Assembly: GCA_938029215.1 (NCBI GenBank)
Contig: CALHFG010000051.1
Span: 36,541 to 100,540 of the forward strand
From: an uncultured Acidimicrobiales bacterium
GTDB lineage: Bacteria; Actinomycetota; Acidimicrobiia; Acidimicrobiales; SZUA-35
Direction: 5' to 3'
DNA: 64,000 nt
Of this stretch, positions 22,602 through 32,262 are shown piece by piece. The notes under the pieces were generated by a model. It did no database searches. It worked only from the letters and a program-made list of their open reading frames with translations, and was not told the DNA's origin. The translations under genes were made by a program, and so were the position numbers. The number at the start of each line of letters is the position of its first letter. Within the stretch, counting starts at the first letter, position 1.

Positions 22602-23690
22602 TCAGCGCAGCGAGGTGGTTCGTCCGCCGCTGGCTTTGTGTGGTGTGCGAATCCGACGAGTTGCTACCCGTCGATCGCTCAAGTCAATCTCGAGGTCACG
22701 CAGATCGACCTCGATTCGAACGCCTCGACCGGGTTCGCCGGTCAGCGTGACCGATCCGTCATGCACCTCCGCAACCCGACGCATGATCTGCATCCCATCG
22801 GATCGCGTGCCGTTCGGACGTAAGCCGGTTTTCCACGCTCGCTCCAGCAGATCGGTTCTGCAACCCTCGCCGTCGTCAGCCACAATCAAACGACCACCGC
22901 CGGTTGAGACCGTGAACTCCGATGCCCGGCCGTGAACCTCTGCGTTTCGAGCGGCATTCTTTATAAACACTCGCCACAGGTCTACGTCGCCAAAGATCTC
23001 GTCGTCCCGGTCCACGACCACGGTGGCCTCGGCTGGCAACGGGGCAACATCGGATGCCCGAAACGCACCGATTCGATCGGTGCGATTCGTCGTACCCAGC
23101 CGTGATATGGCGGCGAGGTTTCGCTGGCCCTCTTCGACGTATCCGATGCGGGCGTTAAGGTCGGCTGCGACCTCGGCGCCTAGCGGTCCATCAGATGCCT
23201 CGTCCACTGCGGCTCGCACCGCCGCACCGAGCCCAGCGATTTCCTGGGCCAGTTGGTTTTGCGTGCCTGTCAAAATCATGCCGAGCCGACCAACCTTGCT
23301 CGCGCTCTGCTCTTGTTGAGCGGTGGCAACGTGGACCGCGTGCTGAATCGAGAGGTGGCGTTCTCGATCAAGCTGACGCTCCGACTGAAGGTCGCTCAAC
23401 ATCGCCAAGGTCGGTTGAGCCACGATCATCCAGAAAATGATCATCGTTACAAAGACTGCGACCATGGCAACGCCAGCGATCCGAACCTGACTGTCCATGG
23501 TTCCGGCAATGAAGACTGCCACCGCGGTTGCCACAGCCATAAGAAAGAAGCCTGTGACGAGATGAGGGGTGGAGACGACGGTATTGAGACGGCCGGTGTC
23601 GGCGAGCTCCTGCGCCGGGCGCGGGTCGGAAACCGATTCGATGTACTTACGCGTCATTTCTTCGAACCTCTCTCCCGACTGCTCACGCAC
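22602..23690 (-). CDS. Membrane HATPase (histidine-kinase-like ATPase), orphan
   Basis: Two TM helices (HLVTGFFLMAVATAVAVFIAG, VRIAGVAMVAVFVTMIIFWMIV); FIKNAARNAEVHG N-box, VADDGEGC G1, DGMQIMRRVAEVHDGSVTLTGEPGRG G2. Confidence 0.78.
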   Translation of the reverse strand: MREQSGERFEEMTRKYIESVSDPRPAQELADTGRLNTVVSTPHLVTGFFLMAVATAVAVFIAGTMDSQVRIAGVAMVAVFVTMIIFWMIVAQPTLAMLSDLQSERQLDRERHLSIQHAVHVATAQQEQSASKVGRLGMILTGTQNQLAQEIAGLGAAVRAAVDEASDGPLGAEVAADLNARIGYVEEGQRNLAAISRLGTTNRTDRIGAFRASDVAPLPAEATVVVDRDDEIFGDVDLWRVFIKNAARNAEVHGRASEFTVSTGGGRLIVADDGEGCRTDLLERAWKTGLRPNGTRSDGMQIMRRVAEVHDGSVTLTGEPGRGVRIEVDLRDLEIDLSDRRVATRRIRTPHKASGGRTTSLR

Positions 23691-23783
23691 AGGGGTCGGC
23701 CGACCACGCTAGTCAACGCAAAAAGGGAGAGCACCTCGCATTGTCAGGACTCTCTCAGAACTCCAGAGAGCGCGACGGAAGAC

Positions 23784-23942
23784 CTATCCGGAATGTCCGC
23801 CGTAGTTCGTACCGCCAACACCGAAGTAGAAGACTGCGATAACCACGAGCAGGGCGACGAGCGTGAGAGCGAGCCATTGCTGGTTCGGTGTCATGAACCC
23901 GGAGTTCTTGGCTGTGGTCTTGGCATTCTTGGTCTTGGGCAT
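23784..23942 (-). CDS. Small single-pass membrane protein (52 aa)
   Basis: MPKTKNAKTTAKNSGFMTPNQQWLALTLVALLVVIAVFYFGVGGTNYGGHSG: basic N-terminus plus one TM helix. Confidence 0.55.
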   Translation of the reverse strand: MPKTKNAKTTAKNSGFMTPNQQWLALTLVALLVVIAVFYFGVGGTNYGGHSG

Positions 23943-24004
23943 CGTGGTCCTTTCGCCTGTGGCGTGGGCCCAACAGTACATCGGGGCCCACTATCGGATT
24001 GGAA

Positions 24005-24041
24005 CCGGTGAGTTCACCGGAAACTTCCCGTGGTCTATACT
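24005..24041 (+). promoter_or_regulatory. Candidate sigma70-type promoter with overlapping inverted repeat
   Basis: TTCACC (24013-24018), 17-bp spacer, TATACT (24036-24041); perfect inverted repeat CCGGTGA-GT-TCACCGG at 24005-24020 covers the -35. Confidence 0.5.
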
Positions 24042-24186
24042 CTCATACTGTCGGCGGGTCAGGTAGTTGCTTGATCCATCGGTGGTGTCAACACCGATTA
24101 TCGCCATCCCATAACTTTTGCGCCCGACCGGGCGCATGCTCGTCCGGCTGCGGCCGACCGGCATCTCAACAAAGTTGGTGATAGGC

Positions 24187-25209
24187 ATGCCTCAAATTAC
24201 GAATACATCCTCAACGTTCCGGGATCTCCTTGCGATGGGGCGACCGGTTCTCGCAGACGGTGGAATGGGAACGTCACTGTTTGCGCTCGGACTGATGTCA
24301 GGCGACTCCCCAGAACGTTGGAACCTGATCGAGCCCGAACGCGTCCGCGCGGTGCATGAGGGATACATCGCGGCCGGGTCCGATGTTGTACTCACGAACT
24401 CCTTTGGGGGTAATTCGTACCGCCTCAAACTTCACGCGCTTGAGGGGGACGTGTTCGAGTTGAACCGGGCTGCAGCCGGCCTCGCCCGCGAGGCCGCGGA
24501 CCAGGTCGAGCGGCCGGTCGCCGTAGCGGGCTCGATGGGCCCTACTGGCGAGCTGCTGCAGCCCATGGGCGAGCTGACCAGCGAAGGTTGTGCGGCTGCC
24601 TACGCCGACCAGGCCAAAGGTCTCGAAGCAGGCGGGGTCGATGTATTTTGGCTCGAGACGCTTAGCGACCTGGGCGAAGTCGAAGCCGCGGTCCGCGGCG
24701 TTCGGTCGGTCAGCACATTGCCGATCGTGGTCACCATGAGCTTCGATACCAACGGGCGAACCATGATGGGCCTGACGGCAACCGACATGGCCGACGCTCT
24801 GGTGGCGCTCCAAGTCGACGCGTTCGGTGCAAACTGTGGCAATAACTTGGCCGACACCGAGGCTGCGGTTGCTCAAATGCGGCAGGCGGCGCCAGACGCA
24901 ACGATTATCTGCAAAGCCAACGCCGGAATTCCCCAGTGGAAAGGCGAAGGCCTCGAATACAGCGGCTCGCCCGAGGTAATGGCGGCCCACGCCCACCGAC
25001 TCCAAGCCATCGGTGTTCGAATCATCGGCGGCTGTTGTGGCTCCGCCAGTGAACATCTGGCCCACATGCGTCGCGTGATCGACGGGGACCTCGAAGCTCC
25101 TGACCTGCCGGCGCCCTCCGGTGACCCTGCCGGTGAAAGCCCCGCTTCAGCCGAGGCAACCAGTCCACAACGCACGCGCCGCGGTCGACGACGGGCCCCT
25201 AAGACCTAG
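24187..25209 (+). CDS. Homocysteine S-methyltransferase / betaine--homocysteine methyltransferase family
   Basis: VLADGGMGTSLFALGL; VLTNSFGGNSYRLKLH; GANCGNN; IIGGCCGSASEHLAHMR (Zn-binding GGCCG). Start ATG 24187. Confidence 0.88.
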   Translation: MPQITNTSSTFRDLLAMGRPVLADGGMGTSLFALGLMSGDSPERWNLIEPERVRAVHEGYIAAGSDVVLTNSFGGNSYRLKLHALEGDVFELNRAAAGLAREAADQVERPVAVAGSMGPTGELLQPMGELTSEGCAAAYADQAKGLEAGGVDVFWLETLSDLGEVEAAVRGVRSVSTLPIVVTMSFDTNGRTMMGLTATDMADALVALQVDAFGANCGNNLADTEAAVAQMRQAAPDATIICKANAGIPQWKGEGLEYSGSPEVMAAHAHRLQAIGVRIIGGCCGSASEHLAHMRRVIDGDLEAPDLPAPSGDPAGESPASAEATSPQRTRRGRRRAPKT

Positions 25210-26138
25210 CCCAAAATGCCGGTCACGATGAACTCGGCTCGACGATTTGCTTGTTTGCCTTCCGCAGTCCCGTTGTCGCCAACCGGCTCAGACTCGCCGC
25301 GCCCCTCGGCAACGATGCGAGTCCCGTTGACGCCCTGATCGATCCAGTACTGACGCACGGTGTCCGCCCGAGCCTGTGACAGCCGAAGATTCAGGCCCGC
25401 ACTGCCAGCGGAATCTGTGTGAGCGACCACGGTGATCGAAACCGCATCGTTTACGCTCAGCAGCTTGGTGCCGAGGTCAAGCAGCGGCACAAACGCAGGA
25501 TTAATGTCGACGCCCCCGGTGGGAAAGAGCACCGTGTCGGACACATACAGCGGAGCGCTGTCGACCGGAGCGGCCGACTCGTCGACTTGGTACTGGTTGA
25601 TGACGTTCTCATCGCCAACAACGACGCCAGCCAGTCGGGCGATCTCGGCGCCGAATTCTTCTGACGGCACCCGGCCCCGGAGATAAAGAATGCCTGCCTC
25701 CAGCACCGCATGTCGCACCGTGCCGGTGTTGCGAAGCGGCGGGCCGGCCAGCACGGCAGGGGCCGCTGCAGTTGTGGTTGCTGTTGGAGCGGCCGTTGTC
25801 GGAGGCTGTGTTGTTGTTGGCGCGGTTGTTGTTGGCGCGGCCGTCGTTGGCGCGGCCGTTGTGGGGGACGTGGTTGGTGGAACCGTGGTTGGCGCCGCAG
25901 TCGTGGTGGTCTCAGACAACACTCCGACCTCGGGTGCGGTGATGCTGCTATCGGATGATCTCTGGCCAGCAGCGAAGCCGATGGCACCGACCGACAACAG
26001 CGCGACGCCGCCGATCAGGGCGATCGGGAGGGCACGACCATTCTTTTCTGGCGGTTTCTGCAGCGGCGGGACCGGCGCAGGTGTTGGTCCGGCTGCACTC
26101 GTCGACGGTGGGATGATGATGCGTGGCGGCTGGTCCAT
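25206..26138 (-). CDS. OmpA-family C-terminal domain protein with TM anchor and Thr/Ala/Pro-rich linker
   Basis: TM LPIALIGGVALLSVGAIGFAAG; TTAAPTTAAPTTTAPTTTQPPTTAAP linker; VVAHTDSAGSAGLNLRLSQARADTVRQYWIDQGV...GESEPVGDNGTAEGKQANRRAEF. Confidence 0.88.
   Translation of the reverse strand: MDQPPRIIIPPSTSAAGPTPAPVPPLQKPPEKNGRALPIALIGGVALLSVGAIGFAAGQRSSDSSITAPEVGVLSETTTTAAPTTVPPTTSPTTAAPTTAAPTTTAPTTTQPPTTAAPTATTTAAAPAVLAGPPLRNTGTVRHAVLEAGILYLRGRVPSEEFGAEIARLAGVVVGDENVINQYQVDESAAPVDSAPLYVSDTVLFPTGGVDINPAFVPLLDLGTKLLSVNDAVSITVVAHTDSAGSAGLNLRLSQARADTVRQYWIDQGVNGTRIVAEGRGESEPVGDNGTAEGKQANRRAEFIVTGILG
25755..25920 (-). repeat. Thr/Ala/Pro-rich coding tandem repeat (TTAAPTTAAPTTTAP...)
   Basis: Imperfect gttgttggcgcgg units on the + strand, e.g. 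gttgttggcgcggttgttgttggcgcggccgtcgttggcgcggcc. Confidence 0.8.
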
Positions 26139-26214
26139 CCGACCAGTCTGTTGTAGGCCTCCGTGCCCGTCACGAGAGGCGGGAACCTTTGCATATTGGA
26201 CCCAGCAGAACGAC

Positions 26215-27612
26215 CTATGTGTTGGAGGTCATCGCCAGTGGAACTACCCACTCGGCGAACTGCTCTTCGGTGACGTGACCAAGCTCAATCGCAGCCGCTT
26301 TGAGCGTCATCCCGTTCTTGTGAGCGTGTTTGGCGATGGCCGCCGCATTGTCGTACCCGATGTGCTTGTTGAGGGCTGTCACCTGCATGAGATTCGAGTC
26401 AAGGTTGGTGGTGATCTTGTCGGTGTTGGCCTCGATGCCCACCGCACAGTTGTCGTTGAACGCGACGCAGGTATCGCCCAGCAAACGGATACTTTCGATC
26501 ACGTTGTGCACCATCACCGGCTTGAATACGTTCAGCTGAAAGTTGCCTTGAGAACCGGCAAAGGCGACGGCGGTGTCGTTTCCAAATACCTGCGCCGCCA
26601 CCATGGTCATCGCTTCGCACTGGGTGGGGTTCACCTTGCCTGGCATGATGCTCGAGCCGGGCTCGTTCTCCGGGATCGTGATTTCGCCAATTCCATTCCG
26701 GGGTCCGCTTGCCAACCAGCGAACGTCGTTGGCCATCTTCAACAATGCACCGGACAAGGTACGCAGCGCCGCCGAACACGTCACCAAGGCGTCGTGGGCC
26801 GACAGCGCAGCGAACTTGTTCTCTGCGGACCGGAACGGATGGCCGGTTCGCTCGGCCAGAATCGCAGCTACACGATCCCCGAATTCGGGGTGAGCGTTCA
26901 GGCCGGTGCCCACCGCGGTCCCGCCGATCGCCAGGTCCATGAGACCGGCTGTCGCGGCCCGAACACCCTCGACCGCTTGATCAATCTGCGCAACCCAGGC
27001 TCCAATCTCCTGCCCGAGCGTGATCGGCGTGGCGTCCTGGAGATGGGTCCGACCAACCTTCACAACATCGGAGTACTGCTCGGCCTTCGCCGCCAGTGTG
27101 TCACGCAGGGCTTTGACCTTCGGGTACAGCTCGCGATCCATCTCCAGCACCGTGGCGACGTACATGGCGGTCGGAAAGGTGTCGTTGCTGCTCTGCCCCC
27201 GGTTGACATGGTCGTTGGGATGGACGGGGCTCTTGCTACCCATCTCTCCGTCTGCCATCTGAATAGCTCGGTTAGAGATCACCTCGTTGGAGTTCATGTT
27301 CGACTGGGTGCCCGAGCCCGTCTGAAACACGACGAGCGGGAAGTGATCGTCTAGGTCGCCAGCAGCCACCTCGTTGGCCGCGGCCACGACCAGATCCGCG
27401 ATGTCCGTCGGAAGCTGACCAAGCTCACCGTTGGCTTGAGCCGCTGCGGACTTGAGAAGACCGAGACCCTCAATGATGGCGCGACCCCAGATGAATCGAT
27501 CGCGACCGATGGGGAAATTCTCGATACTCCGCTGAGTTTGAGCTCCCCAGTAGCGGTCGGACGCGACCTCGATCTCGCCCATGGAATCGGTCTCAATTCG
27601 TACAGCAGACAT
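26215..27612 (-). CDS. fumC: Fumarate hydratase class II
   Basis: [64 protein letters not shown]. Start [12 protein letters not shown] at 27612. Confidence 0.95.
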   Translation of the reverse strand: MSAVRIETDSMGEIEVASDRYWGAQTQRSIENFPIGRDRFIWGRAIIEGLGLLKSAAAQANGELGQLPTDIADLVVAAANEVAAGDLDDHFPLVVFQTGSGTQSNMNSNEVISNRAIQMADGEMGSKSPVHPNDHVNRGQSSNDTFPTAMYVATVLEMDRELYPKVKALRDTLAAKAEQYSDVVKVGRTHLQDATPITLGQEIGAWVAQIDQAVEGVRAATAGLMDLAIGGTAVGTGLNAHPEFGDRVAAILAERTGHPFRSAENKFAALSAHDALVTCSAALRTLSGALLKMANDVRWLASGPRNGIGEITIPENEPGSSIMPGKVNPTQCEAMTMVAAQVFGNDTAVAFAGSQGNFQLNVFKPVMVHNVIESIRLLGDTCVAFNDNCAVGIEANTDKITTNLDSNLMQVTALNKHIGYDNAAAIAKHAHKNGMTLKAAAIELGHVTEEQFAEWVVPLAMTSNT

Positions 27613-27778
27613 GACTCTGATCCTAGGAGAACCGGCGACGAACGACAGTTTCGGTCGACCGATTCGATCCTTCGCCGTGGTGCCGTCACAACCGACTGGC
27701 ATCTCGCTCATCACAGCTGCAACGCCCTGCTTGGACGTGTGGTTACACGCTTTGGCGCCAGCCTGTTACCTTTGTCAC

Positions 27779-29656
27779 GTGACCTCTACGGAAGACCGTG
27801 TCGGGCCGGAGAATCTTGATCGCGTAGTGATCAGATTCGCGGGAGATTCAGGCGATGGAATGCAGCTCACCGGCGATCGTTTCACGTCTACTAGCGCTCT
27901 GGTTGGCAATGACATAGCCACACTTCCAGAGTTTCCTGCCGAGATTCGGGCGCCGCAAGGCACCCTCGCCGGCGTGTCTGCTTTTCAAGTACACATCTCC
28001 GATCACGACATTCACACCCCTGGCGACATCTCCGACGTTCTGGTGGCCATGAACCCGGCGGCGTTGAAGAGCCAGTTGATTCGTTTGAAGGGGGGCGGGA
28101 CCATCCTCCTCAACTCCGATGCGTTCGATGAGCGGAACCTCGAAAAGTGCGGATATGAGGCAGACCCGAGACTGGACGGTTCCCTCGATGGGTACACCGT
28201 TCACGAGATAGCGATGAACAAGCTCACGGTCGAGGCGACCGCAGACCTCGACGTAAAGAAACGGGATGCGGAACGCTCCAAGAATTTCTTTGCCCTCGGT
28301 GTCGTCAGTTGGATGTACACCCGACCGCTTGAACCCACAATCGAATGGGTGGAGTCCAAGTTTGCCTCCCGCCCTGCTGTGGTATCGGCCAACGTCTCGG
28401 CGCTTAAGGCCGGTCACGCCTACGGCGAGACCACCGAGATGTTCGCCAATCAGTACGTGGTCGAAGCCGCGCCAGCCAAGCCGGGCACCTACACCAACAT
28501 CACAGGAAACACCGCTACCGCATGGGGAATGATCGCCGCTGGGCAGTTAAGCGGCTTACCGGTCTTCCTCGGTTCGTACCCGATCACGCCAGCCTCCGAC
28601 ATCTTGCACGAACTCAGCCGGCACAAAAACTTTGGGGTAAAGACATTCCAAGCCGAGGACGAGATTGCGGGCGCGGGTGCTGCGCTCGGGGCCGCCTTCG
28701 GCGGCGCTTTGGCATTCACTACGACTTCAGGCCCCGGAATCGCACTGAAGGGCGAGACGATCGGCCTTGCCCTCAGCATGGAGTTGCCGCTGGTCATCAT
28801 CGACGTTCAGCGAGGTGGCCCCTCAACGGGTCTTCCGACCAAAACCGAAGCCAGCGACCTAATGATGGCGATGTATGGAAGGCACGGTGAATCACCGATG
28901 CCTGTCGTGGCGGCCAACAGCCCATCGGACTGTTTCTTTGCCGCCATCGAGGCATGCCGTCTCGCCTTGAAGTACCGGACCCCGGTGATGCTCCTCACCG
29001 ATGGGTACCTGGCCACCGGAGCCGAGCCCTGGCGTCTGCCCGATGTCGCCGACCTGCCCGATATCAGCGTTGAGTTCACCACCGCACCCAACGCAACCGA
29101 TGACGAAGGAAACCCCACCTTCCTGTCGTTCATGCGAGACGAGGATACCCTCGCCCGACCCTGGGCTATCCCAGGAACACCGGGCTTGGAGCACCGCCTC
29201 GGCGGACTGGAAAAGGCCGACGGCACCGGAAACGTGAGCTATGACCCCGGCAATCACGAGCTGATGACCCAGCTTCGCGAGGCCAAAGTCAACGGCATCG
29301 CCGCCGACATTCCACTCGTTGAAGTAGACGGTGATGGCGACGGCGACGTGCTGCTTGTCGGCTGGGGCGGCACACTCGGTTCCATCACCTCGGCCGTCAA
29401 CCGCATGAGGGATGAGGGCATGAAGGTGGATCGAATTCATCTCACCCACATCCACCCGTTTGCGGCCAACCTTGGCGACATCTTGCGCTCGTATCGCCGT
29501 GTCCTGGTTCCAGAACTCAACCGGGGCCAACTCGTCCGACTCCTCCGGGCTGAGTTCCTGGTGGATGCAACTCCACTGTCGAAAGTTCAAGGACTCCCCT
29601 TCACTGGTGAGGAAATCGTAAATGCGACCAAGGCACTTTTGGAGGTAACAGCATGA
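27779..29656 (+). CDS. korA: 2-oxoglutarate:ferredoxin oxidoreductase alpha (fused gamma-alpha) subunit
   Basis: RVVIRFAGDSGDGMQLTGDRFTSTSALVGND; GSYPITPASDILHELS; FQAEDEIAGAGAALGAAFGGALAFTTTSGPG. GTG start 27779. Confidence 0.92.
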   Translation: MTSTEDRVGPENLDRVVIRFAGDSGDGMQLTGDRFTSTSALVGNDIATLPEFPAEIRAPQGTLAGVSAFQVHISDHDIHTPGDISDVLVAMNPAALKSQLIRLKGGGTILLNSDAFDERNLEKCGYEADPRLDGSLDGYTVHEIAMNKLTVEATADLDVKKRDAERSKNFFALGVVSWMYTRPLEPTIEWVESKFASRPAVVSANVSALKAGHAYGETTEMFANQYVVEAAPAKPGTYTNITGNTATAWGMIAAGQLSGLPVFLGSYPITPASDILHELSRHKNFGVKTFQAEDEIAGAGAALGAAFGGALAFTTTSGPGIALKGETIGLALSMELPLVIIDVQRGGPSTGLPTKTEASDLMMAMYGRHGESPMPVVAANSPSDCFFAAIEACRLALKYRTPVMLLTDGYLATGAEPWRLPDVADLPDISVEFTTAPNATDDEGNPTFLSFMRDEDTLARPWAIPGTPGLEHRLGGLEKADGTGNVSYDPGNHELMTQLREAKVNGIAADIPLVEVDGDGDGDVLLVGWGGTLGSITSAVNRMRDEGMKVDRIHLTHIHPFAANLGDILRSYRRVLVPELNRGQLVRLLRAEFLVDATPLSKVQGLPFTGEEIVNATKALLEVTA

Positions 29657-30681
29657 CCGAAGTAGCAGTCGACCTCACCAAGCGCCCCTCGTGGACCAGC
29701 GACCAGGATGTTCGTTGGTGCCCGGGCTGTGGCGACTACGGCATCCTGGCCGCGATGCAATTCATGCACGCAGAGCTTGCCGAAGACCCCGCCACCTTGG
29801 TCAAGCCTGAAGACACCGTGTTCGTTAGCGGCATCGGGTGCGCAGCGCGCTTCCCGTACTACATGGACACCTACGGGATGCATACGATCCATGGCCGTTC
29901 GCCTGCAATTGCCACCGGGCTCGCACTGGCCCGGCCTGATCTCAACGTGTGGGTTGTCGGCGGCGACGGCGACATGCTCAGCATCGGTGGAAACCACCTC
30001 ATTCACGCTTTGCGACGAAACGTCAACCTTACGATTCTGCTCTTTAACAACCAGATCTATGGACTAACCAAGGGCCAGTACTCCCCCACCTCCGAGGTGG
30101 GCAAGGTCACCAAATCCACTCCAGCCGGTTCGATCGATCCGCCGTTCAACCCAATCAGCCTCGCCGTGGGCGCCCGAGCTACCTTCGTCGCCCGGACCCA
30201 TGATCTGGATCGCAAGCACATGATCGACGTGTTCAAGCAAGCCCACGCTCACAAGGGCGCGTCATTGGTGGAGATCTACCAGAACTGCAATGTCTTCAAC
30301 GACGGAGCCTTCGATGCGATCACCAAGCGGGCTGCACGCGACGAAATGATGATCAACCTCGTCGACGGCGAACCGATTCGCTTTGGCGCTGAGAACGACA
30401 AAGGCGTCGTGATCACGAACGGGCGAGCCGAAGTCGTGAAGGTTGACGATGTGGGCGTGGACGCTCTTGTCGTCCACCGAAACGACGCCGATCCATCGGT
30501 TTCCTTTGCCTTGGCTGAACTGGCCAACGACCGCCAGAGCCCCACACCCTTCGGTGTATTTCGAGCCGTCGACGCCCCCGAATACACCGAGGCGATGGAC
30601 TCCCAACTCGCGGCAGCGCAAGCCAACGGACCAGGCGATCTCCATGACCTTCTTACCAGCGGCGCAACCTGGACGGTGTGA
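29653..30681 (+). CDS. korB: 2-oxoglutarate:ferredoxin oxidoreductase beta subunit
   Basis: VRWCPGCGDYGILAAMQ; GIGCAARFPYYMDTYGMHTIHGRSPAIATGLALARPDLNVWVVGGDGDMLSIGGNH; NNQIYGLTKGQYSPTS. Confidence 0.94.
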   Translation: MTEVAVDLTKRPSWTSDQDVRWCPGCGDYGILAAMQFMHAELAEDPATLVKPEDTVFVSGIGCAARFPYYMDTYGMHTIHGRSPAIATGLALARPDLNVWVVGGDGDMLSIGGNHLIHALRRNVNLTILLFNNQIYGLTKGQYSPTSEVGKVTKSTPAGSIDPPFNPISLAVGARATFVARTHDLDRKHMIDVFKQAHAHKGASLVEIYQNCNVFNDGAFDAITKRAARDEMMINLVDGEPIRFGAENDKGVVITNGRAEVVKVDDVGVDALVVHRNDADPSVSFALAELANDRQSPTPFGVFRAVDAPEYTEAMDSQLAAAQANGPGDLHDLLTSGATWTV

Positions 30682-30719
30682 AAGCAGACGATCTTGCGTC
30701 GCATCCATAGACTGCGTCG

Positions 30720-31940
30720 GTGTCTGATGGACGTATCAACTTCACTACGTTGGCCGATGTCCTCGACGCGCTGATCGACTCGATCGAACTGGCTGCACAA
30801 CCTAAACGAACTCAACGGACGGTTCGCAACCTTGTGTTTCAGAGTCGTGCGCTACGAAGTGTTGGGGGTCTTGACTCCGGCTCCTATGCCCGACCCGATT
30901 GGGCGTTGGGAATGCAAGCAACCATTGGGGTTCCGCTGATGACCAACACGCTCCTGCAACGCTCGGCCATCACTGTCCGTCAAGCCGAAGAGTGCGAGCG
31001 ACAAGCCCACAACTTGGCCAGCCAGCTCAATGCGATAGCCGAAGGTCGGTTGATCGAAGCTAGTTTCGGGCCCATGGGATTGAACATTCAAGGTCATCGG
31101 GGATCACGTGGGCTTCGCCCGGAGAGCACACTGCCTGCGTTTGAAGTAGCGCTCGATCTGATGGTGACGACGCTCGAACTCGACCTTCATCTCACCTCCG
31201 ATGATCAGGTGGTGATCTGGCACGACGAAGAACTGTGGGCCGAGAAATGCTCCGTCGCTCCCGATGCCCCAAGCAGCTTCAGTCTTCCCGTCGCAATGCG
31301 GACGCTGGCCGTGCCTGACTTCGACCACTTCATCTGCGACAAGAACCCCGACCAGGACCGATTCCCGGAACAGTCGACCGAACCCACCGCTCTCGCCGGG
31401 AATGAGTTTCGAGTGGTCCCTCTTTCTCGCCTGTTCGAGTTCGTGAAGCAGTACGAGGCGTCGCCCTTAAAGACCGATGCCCAACGGCGCGCCGCAGCAA
31501 AAGTGCAGTTCAACATCGAAACCAAACGTGTTGAGGCACATCCGGAGTACATCGGCGATGACTTCGACGGGGTCACCGTGGGTACATTCGAGCGAGTCCT
31601 CATCGAAACGATCGATGCCGCCGGGATGATGGATCGATCAACCATTCAGAGCTTTGACTTTCGCTCATTGCGGGCGATTCACGCCAGCCGGCCAGATATC
31701 AAGTTGTCCGCGTTGTCTGAGTTCGTACCCGACTTCGCTTCGATCGTCGCTGATGGCGCCGCCATCTGGTCGCCCTACTACCTCCTCGTGACCAACGAGA
31801 ACGTGAACGCGGCTCACGATCACGGCTTGGAGGTTCTGCCGTGGACGGTGAACGAGATCGAAGCTATGCAGTCCTTGATCGACATGGGCGTTGACGGATT
31901 CATCACCGACCGGCCCGACCTCGGTATGCGGTTCGTATAG
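30720..31940 (+). CDS. Glycerophosphodiester phosphodiesterase family protein with about 110-aa N-terminal extension
   Basis: IQGHRGSRGLRPESTLPAFEVALDLMVTTLELDLHLTSDDQVVIWHDEEL ... VLPWTVNEIEAMQSLIDMGVDGFITDRPD. Confidence 0.9.
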   Translation: MSDGRINFTTLADVLDALIDSIELAAQPKRTQRTVRNLVFQSRALRSVGGLDSGSYARPDWALGMQATIGVPLMTNTLLQRSAITVRQAEECERQAHNLASQLNAIAEGRLIEASFGPMGLNIQGHRGSRGLRPESTLPAFEVALDLMVTTLELDLHLTSDDQVVIWHDEELWAEKCSVAPDAPSSFSLPVAMRTLAVPDFDHFICDKNPDQDRFPEQSTEPTALAGNEFRVVPLSRLFEFVKQYEASPLKTDAQRRAAAKVQFNIETKRVEAHPEYIGDDFDGVTVGTFERVLIETIDAAGMMDRSTIQSFDFRSLRAIHASRPDIKLSALSEFVPDFASIVADGAAIWSPYYLLVTNENVNAAHDHGLEVLPWTVNEIEAMQSLIDMGVDGFITDRPDLGMRFV

Positions 31941-31950
31941 ATCGACCGAG

Positions 31951-32262
31951 CTACAGCTCGTCCTGATCGATCATGTCGCCGGCGGCCGCGATGGCGCCGC
32001 CAATCGCTACCGCCCGCATGGTGACGGCCTCAAAGTAGTGCTGCGCTTGTTGCTCGTGACCCGGCAATGGGGGCCGACCGAGCGAGTTGATGACCGATGC
32101 CGGCACGTCGGTGATACGGGCCTTCCGCGGAGGCTCTGGCAACCGGGTTTCATCGCCCCAGAACGCTCGGTTCTGCTTGGCTTTGCTCTTGCGGTTGCGT
32201 GCTCGCTTCCGTTTGGCTGCCTTGGATGAGTTGTTGTTCGCCGGCTTTTGTTGTTGCGCCAT
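31951..32262 (-). CDS. Small basic hypothetical protein, translationally coupled to the SNF2 helicase
   Basis: 103 aa, Lys/Arg-rich N-terminus; start overlaps the helicase stop (TGATG). Confidence 0.65.
   Translation of the reverse strand: MAQQQKPANNNSSKAAKRKRARNRKSKAKQNRAFWGDETRLPEPPRKARITDVPASVINSLGRPPLPGHEQQAQHYFEAVTMRAVAIGGAIAAAGDMIDQDEL

Noticed and set aside
25755-25920. CRISPR-like tandem repeats
   Set aside because: In-frame coding repeat (Thr/Ala/Pro linker) without spacers.
25690-27354. 554-aa plus-strand ORF
   Set aside because: Antisense to the OmpA-like gene and fumC; its Val/Gly repeats are the complement of the Thr/Ala/Pro linker.
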